A stretch of 59,776 nucleotides of DNA, taken from the NCBI RefSeq assembly GCF_006569185.2, contig NZ_VIGC02000035.1, positions 1 through 59,776 of the forward strand, written 5' to 3'. The position numbers and the translations under genes are program-made. The notes under the pieces were generated by a model. That model was not told where the DNA came from and ran no database searches. It saw only the letters and a program-made list of their open reading frames with translations. Source of the DNA: Litorilinea aerophila. Its GTDB lineage: Bacteria > Chloroflexota > Anaerolineae > Caldilineales > Caldilineaceae. The stretch's first letter is position 1, and each line of letters begins with the position of its first letter. Below, piece by piece: positions 1-7,890 of this stretch.

Positions 1-152
1 TACCTAGGAGATAACCAGACACAGGTTGGCCTGCTGTTCTGCTGATGGTTATTCAGTTTTCAATGTGCGTCACGATGTGCTGATGGTTTCATCGCTAAAA
101 CCGTCACGATGTGCTGATGTACGACAAGTAGGCGGTAGGTGGGCGGTGGGGG
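1..152. other. Window edge, non-coding, with an 18-bp direct repeat
   Basis: No credible gene. An 18-bp sequence (CGTCACGATGTGCTGATG) occurs at 68-85 and again at 102-119, a period of 34 bp. It lies just past the stop codon of the minus-strand aldolase gene. I see no terminator stem here. The role of the repeat is unknown. Confidence 0.5.
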
Positions 153-1028
153 CTAGACGGGCAGGGTGCGGCCGGTGTAGCGGCGGCCGATGTCCGCGGC
201 TTCCCGGCTGCGGGTGGAACAGATCTTGACGCCCTCGTCGATCATCTGGACCACGTTTTCCGGGGTGACGCCGTTGAGGAAGGCGATGCCGGCCGCGTCG
301 CAGGCCGCCTTGACCCGGGCCCGGGCCGCCTCCATCTCCGGCGGGTAGGGCGGGTCGTGGGCGTCCTTCCAGCCGAAGGACATGCCCATGTCCCCCGGTC
401 CCCACTCGGCGAAGGCGATGCCCGGCACCCGGGTGCTGAGCTCTGCATTTTCCAGGGCCCGGCGGTTCTCGATCTTCAAGCCCAACAGGAGCTCCCCGTT
501 GGGGTTGAGGGGCCAGACGTCGGCTCGATCCAGGTATTCGGCCACCGACACCCCCCAGATGGCCGCAGCGTGGCCCTGGCCGCCAGATCCCCGCCGGCCC
601 TGGTCCAGCCCCTGCCCCACTCCGAGGGTGTGGAAGGGATAGCGGGCCGATTCCACGAAGACCTTCACCGCGGCGGGCGTCTCCGCATGGCAGAGCAGGA
701 TGCCGTGGACGCCCCGGGCCAGCACCTGTTTGACCATCCAGGCGTTGGCGCGCATGACATGTTCGTCCGTGCCGTCGGTGGGCAGGGTGACGATGACCGC
801 GGGCGTGCGGTGGCCGCTGCGGGTGGGCCCGCCGTCCACCAGCCCCCGCATGAAGGCATCCAGCGCGCCCATGTCAAACGCGCCGTGTTCCAGCTCCACA
901 TTCAAGTAGTCGGCCCAGGTCTGGACCGCGGCCAGGCCAGCTTCGTAGCTGACCTCGGGGACGCCCGTGTAGTAGACAGGCTGTCCCTGTTCCAACAGCT
1001 CGATGACACGGTTGATCCGGGCGGGCAT
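153..1028 (-). CDS. HpcH/HpaI-family aldolase/citrate lyase-like protein
   Basis: 291 aa, TIM-barrel aldolase of the HpcH/HpaI family. Members cleave 2-keto-3-deoxy sugar acids (for example 2-keto-3-deoxy-L-rhamnonate) to pyruvate and an aldehyde with a divalent metal. The metal/substrate segments are visible as GLKIENRRALEN in the middle and WGPGDMGMSFG after it. The frame stays open upstream to 1271, but that part overlaps the aldo/keto reductase and reads as junk. ATG 1028 has AGGAG about 8 nt upstream, so I chose it. It is the last gene of the minus-strand sugar cluster; the lactonase-like and reductase genes next to it fit a sugar-acid pathway. The substrate cannot be read from sequence. 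Confidence 0.85.
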   Translation of the reverse strand: MPARINRVIELLEQGQPVYYTGVPEVSYEAGLAAVQTWADYLNVELEHGAFDMGALDAFMRGLVDGGPTRSGHRTPAVIVTLPTDGTDEHVMRANAWMVKQVLARGVHGILLCHAETPAAVKVFVESARYPFHTLGVGQGLDQGRRGSGGQGHAAAIWGVSVAEYLDRADVWPLNPNGELLLGLKIENRRALENAELSTRVPGIAFAEWGPGDMGMSFGWKDAHDPPYPPEMEAARARVKAACDAAGIAFLNGVTPENVVQMIDEGVKICSTRSREAADIGRRYTGRTLPV

Positions 1029-1072
1029 GGGGCAGCTCCTTTCGGTGGAAGTCCGAAGTTCGGACTCCGGAC
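1029..1072. repeat. Short gene junction with degenerate GGACTCC-like units
   Basis: The 44-bp gap between the aldolase and aldo/keto reductase genes holds alternating units of the type TCCGAAGTTCGGACTCCGGA. The same style of imperfect short-period repeat occurs at 37368-37425. It may simply be a low-complexity element at gene joints. Confidence 0.4.
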
Positions 1073-2020
1073 TCACTCTCCCGCTTCGCCATCCAGGATG
1101 GCGTTGACGGTCTTCAGCTCCTGCTCGGTCAGCACCCAGTCCGCGGCTTTGGCGTTGCTCTCCACCTGTTCGGGCCGGGTGGCGCCGGAAATCACAGAGC
1201 TGACCGGGGGATGGGCCAGCAACCAGGCATGGGCCAGTTCGGTCATGGTCCGTCCCCGCTCCTCGGCCCAAACCGCCAGCCGCTCGATCTTGTCGTAGTT
1301 GGCGTCGGTCATGTACTTCTGGACGTAGGCGCTGGATTCGCCCCGGGAGCCGGCCGGCGGCGGCTCGCCTCGCCGGTATTTGCCCGTCAGGAAGCCACCG
1401 GCCAGGGGGAAGTAGGGTAGGAAGCCCACGCCGTTGGCCGCGCAGTAGGGCAACACCTCCTGCTCCTGGCCCCGCTCCAGCATGTGGTAGTGGTTCTGGA
1501 CGCTGACAAACGCGCTCCAGCCCCGCAGCTCGGCCAGTACGTTGGACTGGGCCAGCTGCCAGGCGGCGAAGTTGGACGCGCCCACGTAGCGTACCTTGCC
1601 GCTGCGCACCAGGTCATCCAGCGCCCGCAGGGTCTCCTCGATGGGCGTGGTGGCATCCCAGCGGTGGATCTGGTAGAGGTCGATGTGGTCGGTCTGCAGG
1701 CGGCGCAGGCTGGCCTCCACGCCGTTCATGATGTGGTAGCGGGAGGCGCCCACGTCGTTGGGGCCATCCCCGGTGGGGTTGTAGACCTTGGTGGCCAGCA
1801 CCACCCGGTCCCAGCGCCCCTGGAGGGCCACGCCCAGGGTCTCCTCAGAGCGCCCCTTCTGGTAGACGTCCGCAGTGTCGATCAAGTTGATGCCCAGGTC
1901 CAGGGCGGTGTCGATGATGGCGTTGACGCCGGCCTGGTCGACCTTGCCGCCGAACTGGTTGGTGCCCAGGCCGATGACCGAGACACGCAGGCCGGATTTA
2001 CCCAGCTGTCGATATTCCAT
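1073..2020 (-). CDS. Aldo/keto reductase
   Basis: 315 aa, full-length aldo/keto reductase: an NADPH-dependent (alpha/beta)8 oxidoreductase. The catalytic tetrad is visible as D48 and Y53 (LIDTADVY), K78 (VLATKVY) and H119 (LYQIHRWD). The YhdN/AKR11-12-like N-terminus (MEYRQLGKSGLRVSVIGLG) is typical of sugar-related reductases. It starts at ATG 2020 with GGAG in the spacer (CAAAGGAGCATTC). It is followed on the same strand by the aldolase gene after 44 bp. In this cluster it may oxidise or reduce a deoxy-sugar or its aldehyde product; that role is inferred from neighbours only. Confidence 0.9.
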   Translation of the reverse strand: MEYRQLGKSGLRVSVIGLGTNQFGGKVDQAGVNAIIDTALDLGINLIDTADVYQKGRSEETLGVALQGRWDRVVLATKVYNPTGDGPNDVGASRYHIMNGVEASLRRLQTDHIDLYQIHRWDATTPIEETLRALDDLVRSGKVRYVGASNFAAWQLAQSNVLAELRGWSAFVSVQNHYHMLERGQEQEVLPYCAANGVGFLPYFPLAGGFLTGKYRRGEPPPAGSRGESSAYVQKYMTDANYDKIERLAVWAEERGRTMTELAHAWLLAHPPVSSVISGATRPEQVESNAKAADWVLTEQELKTVNAILDGEAGE

Positions 2021-2039
2021 GGATGAATGCTCCTTTGGA

Positions 2040-2138
2040 GGGTTACAAGTGACACGTAGACAAGTTCAAAATATTCAGGCTGGCCACGAACCTTCCCTGT
2101 CCATCAGCCATTAGCCATTCTCCATTATCCGTTTTCCA
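2040..2138. repeat. Degenerate heptamer-like (CCATTNN) tandem repeat
   Basis: From about 2100 to 2155 the sequence is a run of CCATTAG, CCATTCT, CCATTAT, CCGTTTT, CCATTAA-type units. The run enters the last codons of the amidohydrolase gene, whose C-terminus is DAGTDNG. Such runs recur in other style at gene joints of this window. No gene is present. Confidence 0.55.
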
Positions 2139-3011
2139 TTAACCATTGTCCGTTCCCGCATCCAGCCGGTAGAAGGCGATGGCGTTGTCCCGGAAGAGCC
2201 GGCGCAGCTCCTCCTGGCTGCAGCCCTCCACCGCCCAGGCCAGGGTCTCCACCCAGCGGGGGTAGTCGGTGGCCTGGACCGCGACGGGCCAGTCGCTGCC
2301 GTACATCACCCGGTCGAAGCCGAAGGCCTCGATGACGTGGTCGATGTATGGCTTCAGCTCCTCCCGGGTCCAGCGACGATGGTCCGCCTCGGTCACCAGC
2401 CCGGAGACCTTGCACCAGACGTTGGGGAAGGCGGCCAGCTCCCGGATGTGTTCCCGCCAGGGGTCCAGCTGGCCCTGGCGGATATCCGGCTTGCCGATGT
2501 GGTCCAGGATAAAGGAGACTTCCGGGCACTGGGCCACCAGACGGATGACCCCCGGCAGCTGGAAGTGGTAGATGCAGATGTCGAAGCTCAGGCCATAATC
2601 GGCCAGGGCCTGGACGCCCTTCACAAAGTCCGGCCGCAGGCAGAACTCCGGATCCGGCTCAGACTGGAGGATACGGCGGACGCCCTTGACCAGGGGCATC
2701 GCGGCCAGCCACTCCAGGTCGGGGCGGGCGGCATCTCCCTGTTCCAGGGGCGCCCAGGGGACCATGCCCTGCAGGCGGGGCTCCTCCCGGGCCAGCTCCG
2801 CCACCCAGGCCGCCTCCTCCCGAAACTGGGCCGGGTCGCAGTCACACTGGAGAAAAACCATCTTCTCCACCTGGACCGGACCGATGGCCTGGCGGTAGTC
2901 CTCCAACAGGTAGGGGCGATTCAGTACCGGGTTGCCCGTCAGCCAGGAATAGCGCAACCGGTTGGGATCCCACAGATGGACGTGGGTGTCGACGATGGGG
3001 AAGGGGAGCAT
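2139..3011 (-). CDS. Amidohydrolase-2 family protein, probable sugar lactonase (COG3618-like)
   Basis: 290 aa metal-dependent TIM-barrel hydrolase. The N-terminus IVDTHVHLWDPNRLRYSWL is characteristic of the COG3618 group, which includes L-fuconolactonase and L-rhamnono-lactonase-like enzymes. The HxH metal motif is in DTHVH (about residues 8-12). A histidine/glycine segment (SFILDHIGKPDI) and a late aspartate (MYGSDWPV) complete the expected site. It sits between the esterase and the aldo/keto reductase on one strand. With the downstream aldolase it suggests lactone opening in a non-phosphorylated deoxy-sugar route. The exact sugar is unknown. Confidence 0.85.
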   Translation of the reverse strand: MLPFPIVDTHVHLWDPNRLRYSWLTGNPVLNRPYLLEDYRQAIGPVQVEKMVFLQCDCDPAQFREEAAWVAELAREEPRLQGMVPWAPLEQGDAARPDLEWLAAMPLVKGVRRILQSEPDPEFCLRPDFVKGVQALADYGLSFDICIYHFQLPGVIRLVAQCPEVSFILDHIGKPDIRQGQLDPWREHIRELAAFPNVWCKVSGLVTEADHRRWTREELKPYIDHVIEAFGFDRVMYGSDWPVAVQATDYPRWVETLAWAVEGCSQEELRRLFRDNAIAFYRLDAGTDNG

Positions 3012-3049
3012 GGTGGTGCCTCCGTATGGCGGTCAGGGTGGTAGTCAGG

Positions 3050-4012
3050 CTATAGCCGGCTCAGGAACTGGAAGATGGCATCGCTGTTGCCGGGCAGATT
3101 CTCGTGGCCGAAATCCGGGTAGATGCGCAGGGACTTCTTGCTGCGGATCTTGTTGTAGGCGGCGAACTGGGTGGACGGTGGGCAGATGCGGTCGGCGAAG
3201 CCGGTGGCCATCATCACCTCGGCCTGGATGCGGGGGGCCAGGTGCTGGACGTCGATGTAGCCCAGTTTGGTGAAGATCTCCTGCTCCCGCTCGTGGAGGG
3301 GATCGAAGCGGCGGAAGTACTCCTCCAGCTCCGCGTAGGCGTTCTTGGCCAGCTCCAGATGCCAGACCCGCTGGTAGTCACAGAGGAAGGGGAAGACCGG
3401 CGCGGCCAGCTTGATGCGGGGCTCCAGCGCGGCGCAGGCCAGGGTCAGGCCGCCGCCCTGGCTGCCCCCGGTGGCGCCCACCCGGTCCGGATCCACCTCC
3501 GGCATCTCCATGACGATGCAGGCCAGCTGGGCCGTGTCCAGGAAGATCTGGCGGTAGAGCAGCTTGTCCGGCGAGTCGTCCAACCCCCGGATGATGTGCC
3601 CCCGCAGGGTCCAGCCTGCCACGCCGCCGGGATCCTGGGAGAGCCCGCCCTGGCCCCGGCAGTCCAGCGCGGCCACGGTGTAGCCCGCGGCCACGTAGCC
3701 CAACTTGTCGGACCAATCGCCCGAGCTACCGGAATAGCCGTGGAACATGAGCACGGCCGGGTGAGGCCGGGGCGCGTCCTTGGGGTGGAGCAGTTTGGCG
3801 TGGACCCGCGCGCCGCCCACACCGGTGAAGTAGAGGTGAAAACAGTGGGCGAAGGGAACCTGGAACTCCGCCGGGACCAGCTCCACCTGGGGATCCACGG
3901 CCCGCATTTCGGCCAGCGCCCGCTCCCAGTAGGTGTCGTGGTCTGCCGGCCGGGGATTGGTGCCCTGGTAGGTCTGCAGTTGCTCAAAGGGCATGTCAAA
4001 GAGCAGCGGCAT
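3050..4012 (-). CDS. Acetyl xylan esterase / cephalosporin-C deacetylase family hydrolase (AXE1)
   Basis: 320 aa, the usual length of AXE1 alpha/beta hydrolases (CE7), which remove acetyl groups from xylo-oligosaccharides and other small esters. The nucleophile elbow is GGSQGGG ([15 protein letters not shown]), followed late by a candidate aspartate ([14 protein letters not shown]) and histidine ([11 protein letters not shown]). The early segment ALDCRGQGG is also typical. No signal peptide is seen, so it should act in the cytoplasm on imported sugar esters. It is the first gene after the repeat-bearing gap that separates it from the kinase. Confidence 0.9.
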   Translation of the reverse strand: MPLLFDMPFEQLQTYQGTNPRPADHDTYWERALAEMRAVDPQVELVPAEFQVPFAHCFHLYFTGVGGARVHAKLLHPKDAPRPHPAVLMFHGYSGSSGDWSDKLGYVAAGYTVAALDCRGQGGLSQDPGGVAGWTLRGHIIRGLDDSPDKLLYRQIFLDTAQLACIVMEMPEVDPDRVGATGGSQGGGLTLACAALEPRIKLAAPVFPFLCDYQRVWHLELAKNAYAELEEYFRRFDPLHEREQEIFTKLGYIDVQHLAPRIQAEVMMATGFADRICPPSTQFAAYNKIRSKKSLRIYPDFGHENLPGNSDAIFQFLSRL

Positions 4013-4060
4013 GGTGTGCTCCTCTAGCTACGTTTGGTTCGGTGAAAAAGTTCGGTTGGT

Positions 4061-4122
4061 CATACCGATTGTTTTACGAAGTGGCGCTCATGATTCCGTA
4101 GGTCCGGTTTCCATACCGGACG
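4061..4122 (-). repeat. Dispersed about 61-bp palindromic repeat, copy 1
   Basis: Read on the minus strand, this segment (GGTATGGAAACCGGACCTAC, then CATGAGCGCCACTTCG, ending AACAATCGGTATG) matches 31587-31647 on the plus strand with only a few differences. A further partial copy (GGCAATCGGTAT) is at 4144-4156. It lies in the 196-bp gap 4013-4208 between the esterase and kinase genes, which holds no gene. Confidence 0.75.
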
Positions 4123-4208
4123 AGCGGTCTATGCCTCTTGGTTAGGCAATCGGTATAAGAAGGAACAACGAAAAGCGTGAAATGACCCCAAATGATAAAC
4201 AGCCGTGC

Positions 4209-5588
4209 TCAGAGATAGCGGCTGAACAGCTGACGAGTGGCGTCCCGGACGGTGGCCACCCGTCCCGCGGCCACCAGGCCCAGGGCCAGCAGGCCCAGCA
4301 GGGTATCCTCGGGCGTGGAGCAGAGCCGGTATTCTGCCTGCAGCCGGGCCGCGATCAGGTCCCGCAGGGTGGCGAAGCGCTGGGCCACGCCGCCGGAAAA
4401 GACCAGCCGCCGCCAGCCGGGCGTGCCGTCCGGGGCAAGGCGCCGGGCCGCGGCCTGGTAGTTCTCGGCCATGTGTTTGAAGGCCGCCCGAAAGAGGTGC
4501 CCCACCGACAGGTTGTCCTCCCGGATGTTGGTGATGGCCCCCGCGCTGCCCCCGTCCACGGCGAAGAAGTTCAGGTTGACCTCCAGGTCCGTCTCCGGGA
4601 TGGCAGTCACCGCGCTGGCGATGTAGCGCCACGGGTCGCCCACGGTGGTGCGCTCCGCCCGGTCCAGCTCCAGGAGCAGGTCCACCAGGGCGTTGAGGGC
4701 GCGGCCGGCAGGGATGCTGGTGATGGTGTTCAGGAAGCGGCCGTCAAAAAAGGGCCGAGTCTCGTAGTCCCCGGGTTGCCACCGGGAGACGATCTGGCTC
4801 ACCTGGGAACCGGTGGAGATGTTCAGGGAAAGCTCGTCCTCCTGGACCAGCGCGCCCACGATGGCGCACTGGTGGTCACCCACGGGCATGAAGCAGGGCA
4901 GGCGCCGGCCGTCCACCTCTACGGTGTAGGGCGCCTCGGTCACCGGGCGCAGGGCTGGCCAGCGCAGGCGCTCCAACCCCAGGGCGGCGATGACCTCCCG
5001 ATGCCAGTCGCCCGTGGCCAGGTTCAACGCGCCGTGGGACGCGGCGTTGGTGGGCTCGGCGCAGGGCGTCTGGCCCGAGAGTTGCCCCAGCACGAAGTCC
5101 GGCAATGGCGCGGGCACCAGGGGTTCATCGGGCAGCAGCCCTTCCTCGGCCAGCCAGAAGAGGGCGCAGAGGGGCAGCCCTGGCCGCAGGCCGTTGCCCA
5201 GCTCCACGGCCGCCTCCGGCCCGATGCGCTCCCGGATGACGTCGAAATGGCTGCCCGCGCCCGACGGGTGGGGCAACAGGGTGCGCTGGTCCCGCCAGGT
5301 GATGGCGTTGGAGCGGGGGCGGCCCGCCGGGTCGGTCAGCACCAGGCCGTGCATCTGGCTGCACATCACCAGGCCGGCCGCCTCCGGCTCCAGGGAGAGC
5401 AGGCGCCCCAGCAGCTCCTGCACCTCCGCCACCACGGCCTGGGGCTCCACCTCGAAAAAGTGGGGCGGCAGATCGGGCAGGGGAGGCGGGAACGCCGTGC
5501 GTACGATGTGGTGAATGGTCAGCTCGTCCAGGTTGAGGACGGCCCCCTTGATGAAGGTCGTCCCCAGGTCGATGGCGATCAGCTTCAC
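4209..5588 (-). CDS. FGGY-family carbohydrate kinase
   Basis: 459 aa, slightly short for FGGY kinases, but both actin-like domains appear present. Domain I begins MKLIAIDLGTTFIKGAV (phosphate-1 loop) and includes CSQMHGLVL and NAITWRDQR. Domain II begins near PVGDHQCAIVGALVQ with the NISTGSQVSQI loop, and ends with the adenosine motif (LVFSGGVAQRF). The pattern resembles sedoheptulokinase-like members, but the substrate cannot be told. It phosphorylates a sugar imported by the MFS protein encoded immediately upstream: the stop of that gene and this start overlap by 4 bp (5585-5588), so the two are translationally coupled. Confidence 0.88.
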   Translation of the reverse strand: MKLIAIDLGTTFIKGAVLNLDELTIHHIVRTAFPPPLPDLPPHFFEVEPQAVVAEVQELLGRLLSLEPEAAGLVMCSQMHGLVLTDPAGRPRSNAITWRDQRTLLPHPSGAGSHFDVIRERIGPEAAVELGNGLRPGLPLCALFWLAEEGLLPDEPLVPAPLPDFVLGQLSGQTPCAEPTNAASHGALNLATGDWHREVIAALGLERLRWPALRPVTEAPYTVEVDGRRLPCFMPVGDHQCAIVGALVQEDELSLNISTGSQVSQIVSRWQPGDYETRPFFDGRFLNTITSIPAGRALNALVDLLLELDRAERTTVGDPWRYIASAVTAIPETDLEVNLNFFAVDGGSAGAITNIREDNLSVGHLFRAAFKHMAENYQAAARRLAPDGTPGWRRLVFSGGVAQRFATLRDLIAARLQAEYRLCSTPEDTLLGLLALGLVAAGRVATVRDATRQLFSRYL

Positions 5589-6847
5589 CGGATCTCTCCT
5601 CCAGGGGTCTGGATGACGTCTTCATCCGCTCGGGGCGGGCCACCGTAGACCATCAGCCCGGCGAAGACCAGGGTGGCCACGGCCAGCACGGCCAGGATGG
5701 TGACCATGGTGACCCGGGGCCCCAGGGCGTCGAAGAGCTGGCCGATGAGGAAGGGGAAGCTCATGGCGCCCAGGCTGGCGCCCACGAAAAACCAGCTGGT
5801 CACGTTGCCGTTCAGGGTGATCCGGCGCTCGGCCCAGGAGATCACCGTGGGGAAGATGGACGCCATGGCAAAACCGGTGCCGAAGGTCCCCAGCCAGATG
5901 ATGGGGCTAGAGCGGGGGAAGAGCAGGATCAGGCCCACACTGGCCAGGCAGCCCAGCAGATCCAGTAGGAGGATGGTGCGGGGCCGCAGGCGGGCCGCCA
6001 CGGGAATGGCCAGCAGGCGTCCTGCTGTCAGAGCCCCCCAGAAGAGGGAGGTCAGGTAGGCGGCCGCGGCCACGTCCGCCAGCCCCAGGGTGGTGGCGTA
6101 GGTGTAGATCCAGCCGCCGAAACTCACCTCCGCGCCCACATAGAGAATCATGAAAAGGGCGATCAGGGCCACCAGGCGGGGGTTCTCCACACCCCGACTG
6201 GGGCCGGCCGGGCCGCTCCGGGCTGCCGGGCTGGGCAGGCGGGCCAGCCACAGGGCCACGGGCAGGAGGAGCAGGGCCAGGATCCAGTAGGCCCAGGTGA
6301 TGTCGCCCGTGGTCAGCACTGCCTGGGCCACGATGATGGGCGAGATGAAGGCGCCCACGCCGAAGAAGAAGTGGAGGCCGTTCATGAATGGACCCACCCG
6401 GCTGCCGTGCACCCACACCAGCAGCGTGTTGCCCCCCACATCCAGGGTGCCTTCGGCGACGCCCAACAGGAGCAGCACAGCGGCCAACCACCAGAGCACC
6501 GGCAGGGTTGGCGCCAGGGCCATGGTGGCGGCCATGGTCAACAGCGCCCACACCATCACCGGGTGGCCAGCCATGCGGTCGTAGATGCGGCCGGCCAGCA
6601 ACGAGCCGCCCAGGTAGCCCAGGGAACGGGTGGTGAAGAGGAAGCTGATCTCGCCCAGGTGGGTGCGAGTGTGCTCGGCCAGGCCGGGCAGGGTCGGCCC
6701 CAGGGAGGCGCTCACCAGCCCCAGGCCGATGAAGGCGGCGTAGTAGCCGATGGTGCTGGCCAGGGGGCGCAGCGGGCGGGTCCCCGGCTGGCCGATCTGG
6801 GTTCGGGTGGCGTCGGCGGTGATGGGCAACGCTCGCTCCTCTGGCAA
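5585..6847 (-). CDS. MFS transporter
   Basis: 420 aa, about 12 predicted hydrophobic helices. The segment LGYLGGSLLAGRIYDRMAGH after TM2 is the MFS motif A loop. It probably imports the sugar handled by the adjacent kinase, whose start codon it overlaps by 4 bp. A strong promoter lies about 110 nt upstream at 6958-6986. It resembles sugar MFS proteins with a short cytoplasmic central loop. The substrate is unknown. Confidence 0.88.
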   Translation of the reverse strand: MPEERALPITADATRTQIGQPGTRPLRPLASTIGYYAAFIGLGLVSASLGPTLPGLAEHTRTHLGEISFLFTTRSLGYLGGSLLAGRIYDRMAGHPVMVWALLTMAATMALAPTLPVLWWLAAVLLLLGVAEGTLDVGGNTLLVWVHGSRVGPFMNGLHFFFGVGAFISPIIVAQAVLTTGDITWAYWILALLLLPVALWLARLPSPAARSGPAGPSRGVENPRLVALIALFMILYVGAEVSFGGWIYTYATTLGLADVAAAAYLTSLFWGALTAGRLLAIPVAARLRPRTILLLDLLGCLASVGLILLFPRSSPIIWLGTFGTGFAMASIFPTVISWAERRITLNGNVTSWFFVGASLGAMSFPFLIGQLFDALGPRVTMVTILAVLAVATLVFAGLMVYGGPPRADEDVIQTPGGEIR

Positions 6848-6957
6848 CGGGTGGTGGGTGGCTGTGCAGTCAGGCAGCCCCGGCCGCAGCCCAGGGTTGA
6901 CGTCGGATGCAGGCTGGCGTCCTGGTGGTGGGCTTGGGTCCGGATAGGATGGGGATC

Positions 6958-6986
6958 ATTGTAGGCCAGCCCGGCAGCGGTGTCAA
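6958..6986 (-). promoter_or_regulatory. Predicted sigma-70-type promoter for the sugar cluster
   Basis: On the minus strand: TTGACA (6986-6981), 17-nt spacer, TACAAT (6963-6958). This is near consensus, with a leader of about 110 nt before the MFS start at 6847. It is the best promoter-like sequence upstream of the minus-strand cluster. Confidence 0.7.
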
Positions 6987-7014
6987 CAAACGGGGCGTTG
7001 CGGGTGTTTTAGCC

Positions 7015-7398
7015 TCACCCTCCCACCAACCCCATGAGCCACAGCACGCCGCCCCCTACCACCAGCAGCCAGATGCCCACGATCATTGCCGCGGCCCACC
7101 GGCTGCGGGGCAGGCGGGCAGGCCGCGCCGCGGCCGCCGCCCGGCACTCCTCCCACACCGGCCGGGGCACCAGGGCGATGGCCAGCCAGATGCCCAGGGG
7201 CAGAAGCAACAGGTCGTCCACATAACCCAACACCGGCACGAAGTCGGGAATCAGGTCCACCGGGCTCAGGGCGTAGGCCACCACCAGCCCAACGACCACC
7301 TTGGCCGCCAGGGGCACCCGCGGGTCCCGGGCCGCCAGGGAGAGCGCATAGAGATTGCGTTTCAGGGCCTTCGCCCGTTCCCGCCAGGATGCCAGCAT
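7015..7398 (-). CDS. YkvA-like (DUF1232) membrane protein
   Basis: 127 aa. The central block VPLAAKVVVGLVVAYALSPVDLIPDF (about residues 29-54) is the hallmark of DUF1232/YkvA proteins: a short hydrophobic segment with SPxDLIPDF. It is followed by VLGYVDDLLLLPLGIWLA and a C-terminal membrane helix. Function is unknown; members are small inner-membrane proteins. It is transcribed alone, away from the helicase gene. Confidence 0.85.
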   Translation of the reverse strand: MLASWRERAKALKRNLYALSLAARDPRVPLAAKVVVGLVVAYALSPVDLIPDFVPVLGYVDDLLLLPLGIWLAIALVPRPVWEECRAAAAARPARLPRSRWAAAMIVGIWLLVVGGGVLWLMGLVGG

Positions 7399-7532
7399 GA
7401 CGCGCCTCCATTTTCATTTCACACATCCCCATTTTGGGGTCCCGTTCAAGATGGTCGGAGTCCGCCCATCGGACACCGATTGTCCCGTTTGTTGCTCATT
7501 AACAAATTAATCTGACAATATACCGAGACCCC

Positions 7533-7791
7533 GGCACAGATTGAAATCTGCGCCTGGCGGGGACCAAACCGGCTGGAAGCCGGTTCAACCGGAGCGCGCC
7601 AACCTGCTTCAGCAGGTTTGTTTACACGGAGCCTGGGGATTCATCCCCTGGCGGACATGCGCAGACCCGGGCACAGATTGAAATCTGCGCCTGGCGGGGA
7701 CCAAACCGGCTGGAAGCCGGTTCAACCGGAGCGCGCCAACCGGCTTCAGCAGGTTTGTTGGCACGGAGCCCGGGGATTCATCCCCTGGCGG
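7533..7791. repeat. Composite four-hairpin repeat, two direct copies
   Basis: Two units of about 122 bp (7533-7654, 7670-7791; period 137). Each contains four successive small palindromes: CAGATTGAAATCTG, ACCGGCTGGAAGCCGGTT, CCTGCTTCAGCAGG (CCGGCTTCAGCAGG in copy 2), and a GGGGATTCATCCCC stem. A third copy lies inverted at 51992-52110. No coding frame is kept through the unit, so this is probably a non-coding mobile or structural repeat. Confidence 0.85.
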
Positions 7792-7802
7792 GCAAAACCG
7801 CC

Positions 7803-7831
7803 TTGTCCCCCCCGCCGATCTGGAGTATACT
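7803..7831 (+). promoter_or_regulatory. Predicted promoter of the NERD-helicase gene
   Basis: TTGTCC (7803-7808), 17-nt spacer, TATACT (7826-7831), about 60 nt before the ATG at 7891. It lies directly after the second four-hairpin repeat. Confidence 0.6.
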
Positions 7832-7890
7832 ACGGTCAGCTCATTCAACCCATCTTGATCACAACCTGACCCATCTCCCGGTCCCCCGAA

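Larger units (their letters stand above)
7399..7890. other. Intergenic region with repeats and a promoter
   Basis: No gene. It holds an AT-rich patch around 7490-7525, two copies of a four-hairpin repeat (7533-7654 and 7670-7791), and a promoter for the helicase gene at 7803-7831. Confidence 0.7.

Noticed and set aside
4182-5648. Long plus-strand frame over the FGGY kinase
   Set aside because: Composition typical of an antisense shadow; the minus strand encodes the kinase.
7533-7791. tRNA-like cluster
   Set aside because: Four small hairpins in a row recall tRNA arms but lack anticodon and T-loop consensus and CCA.
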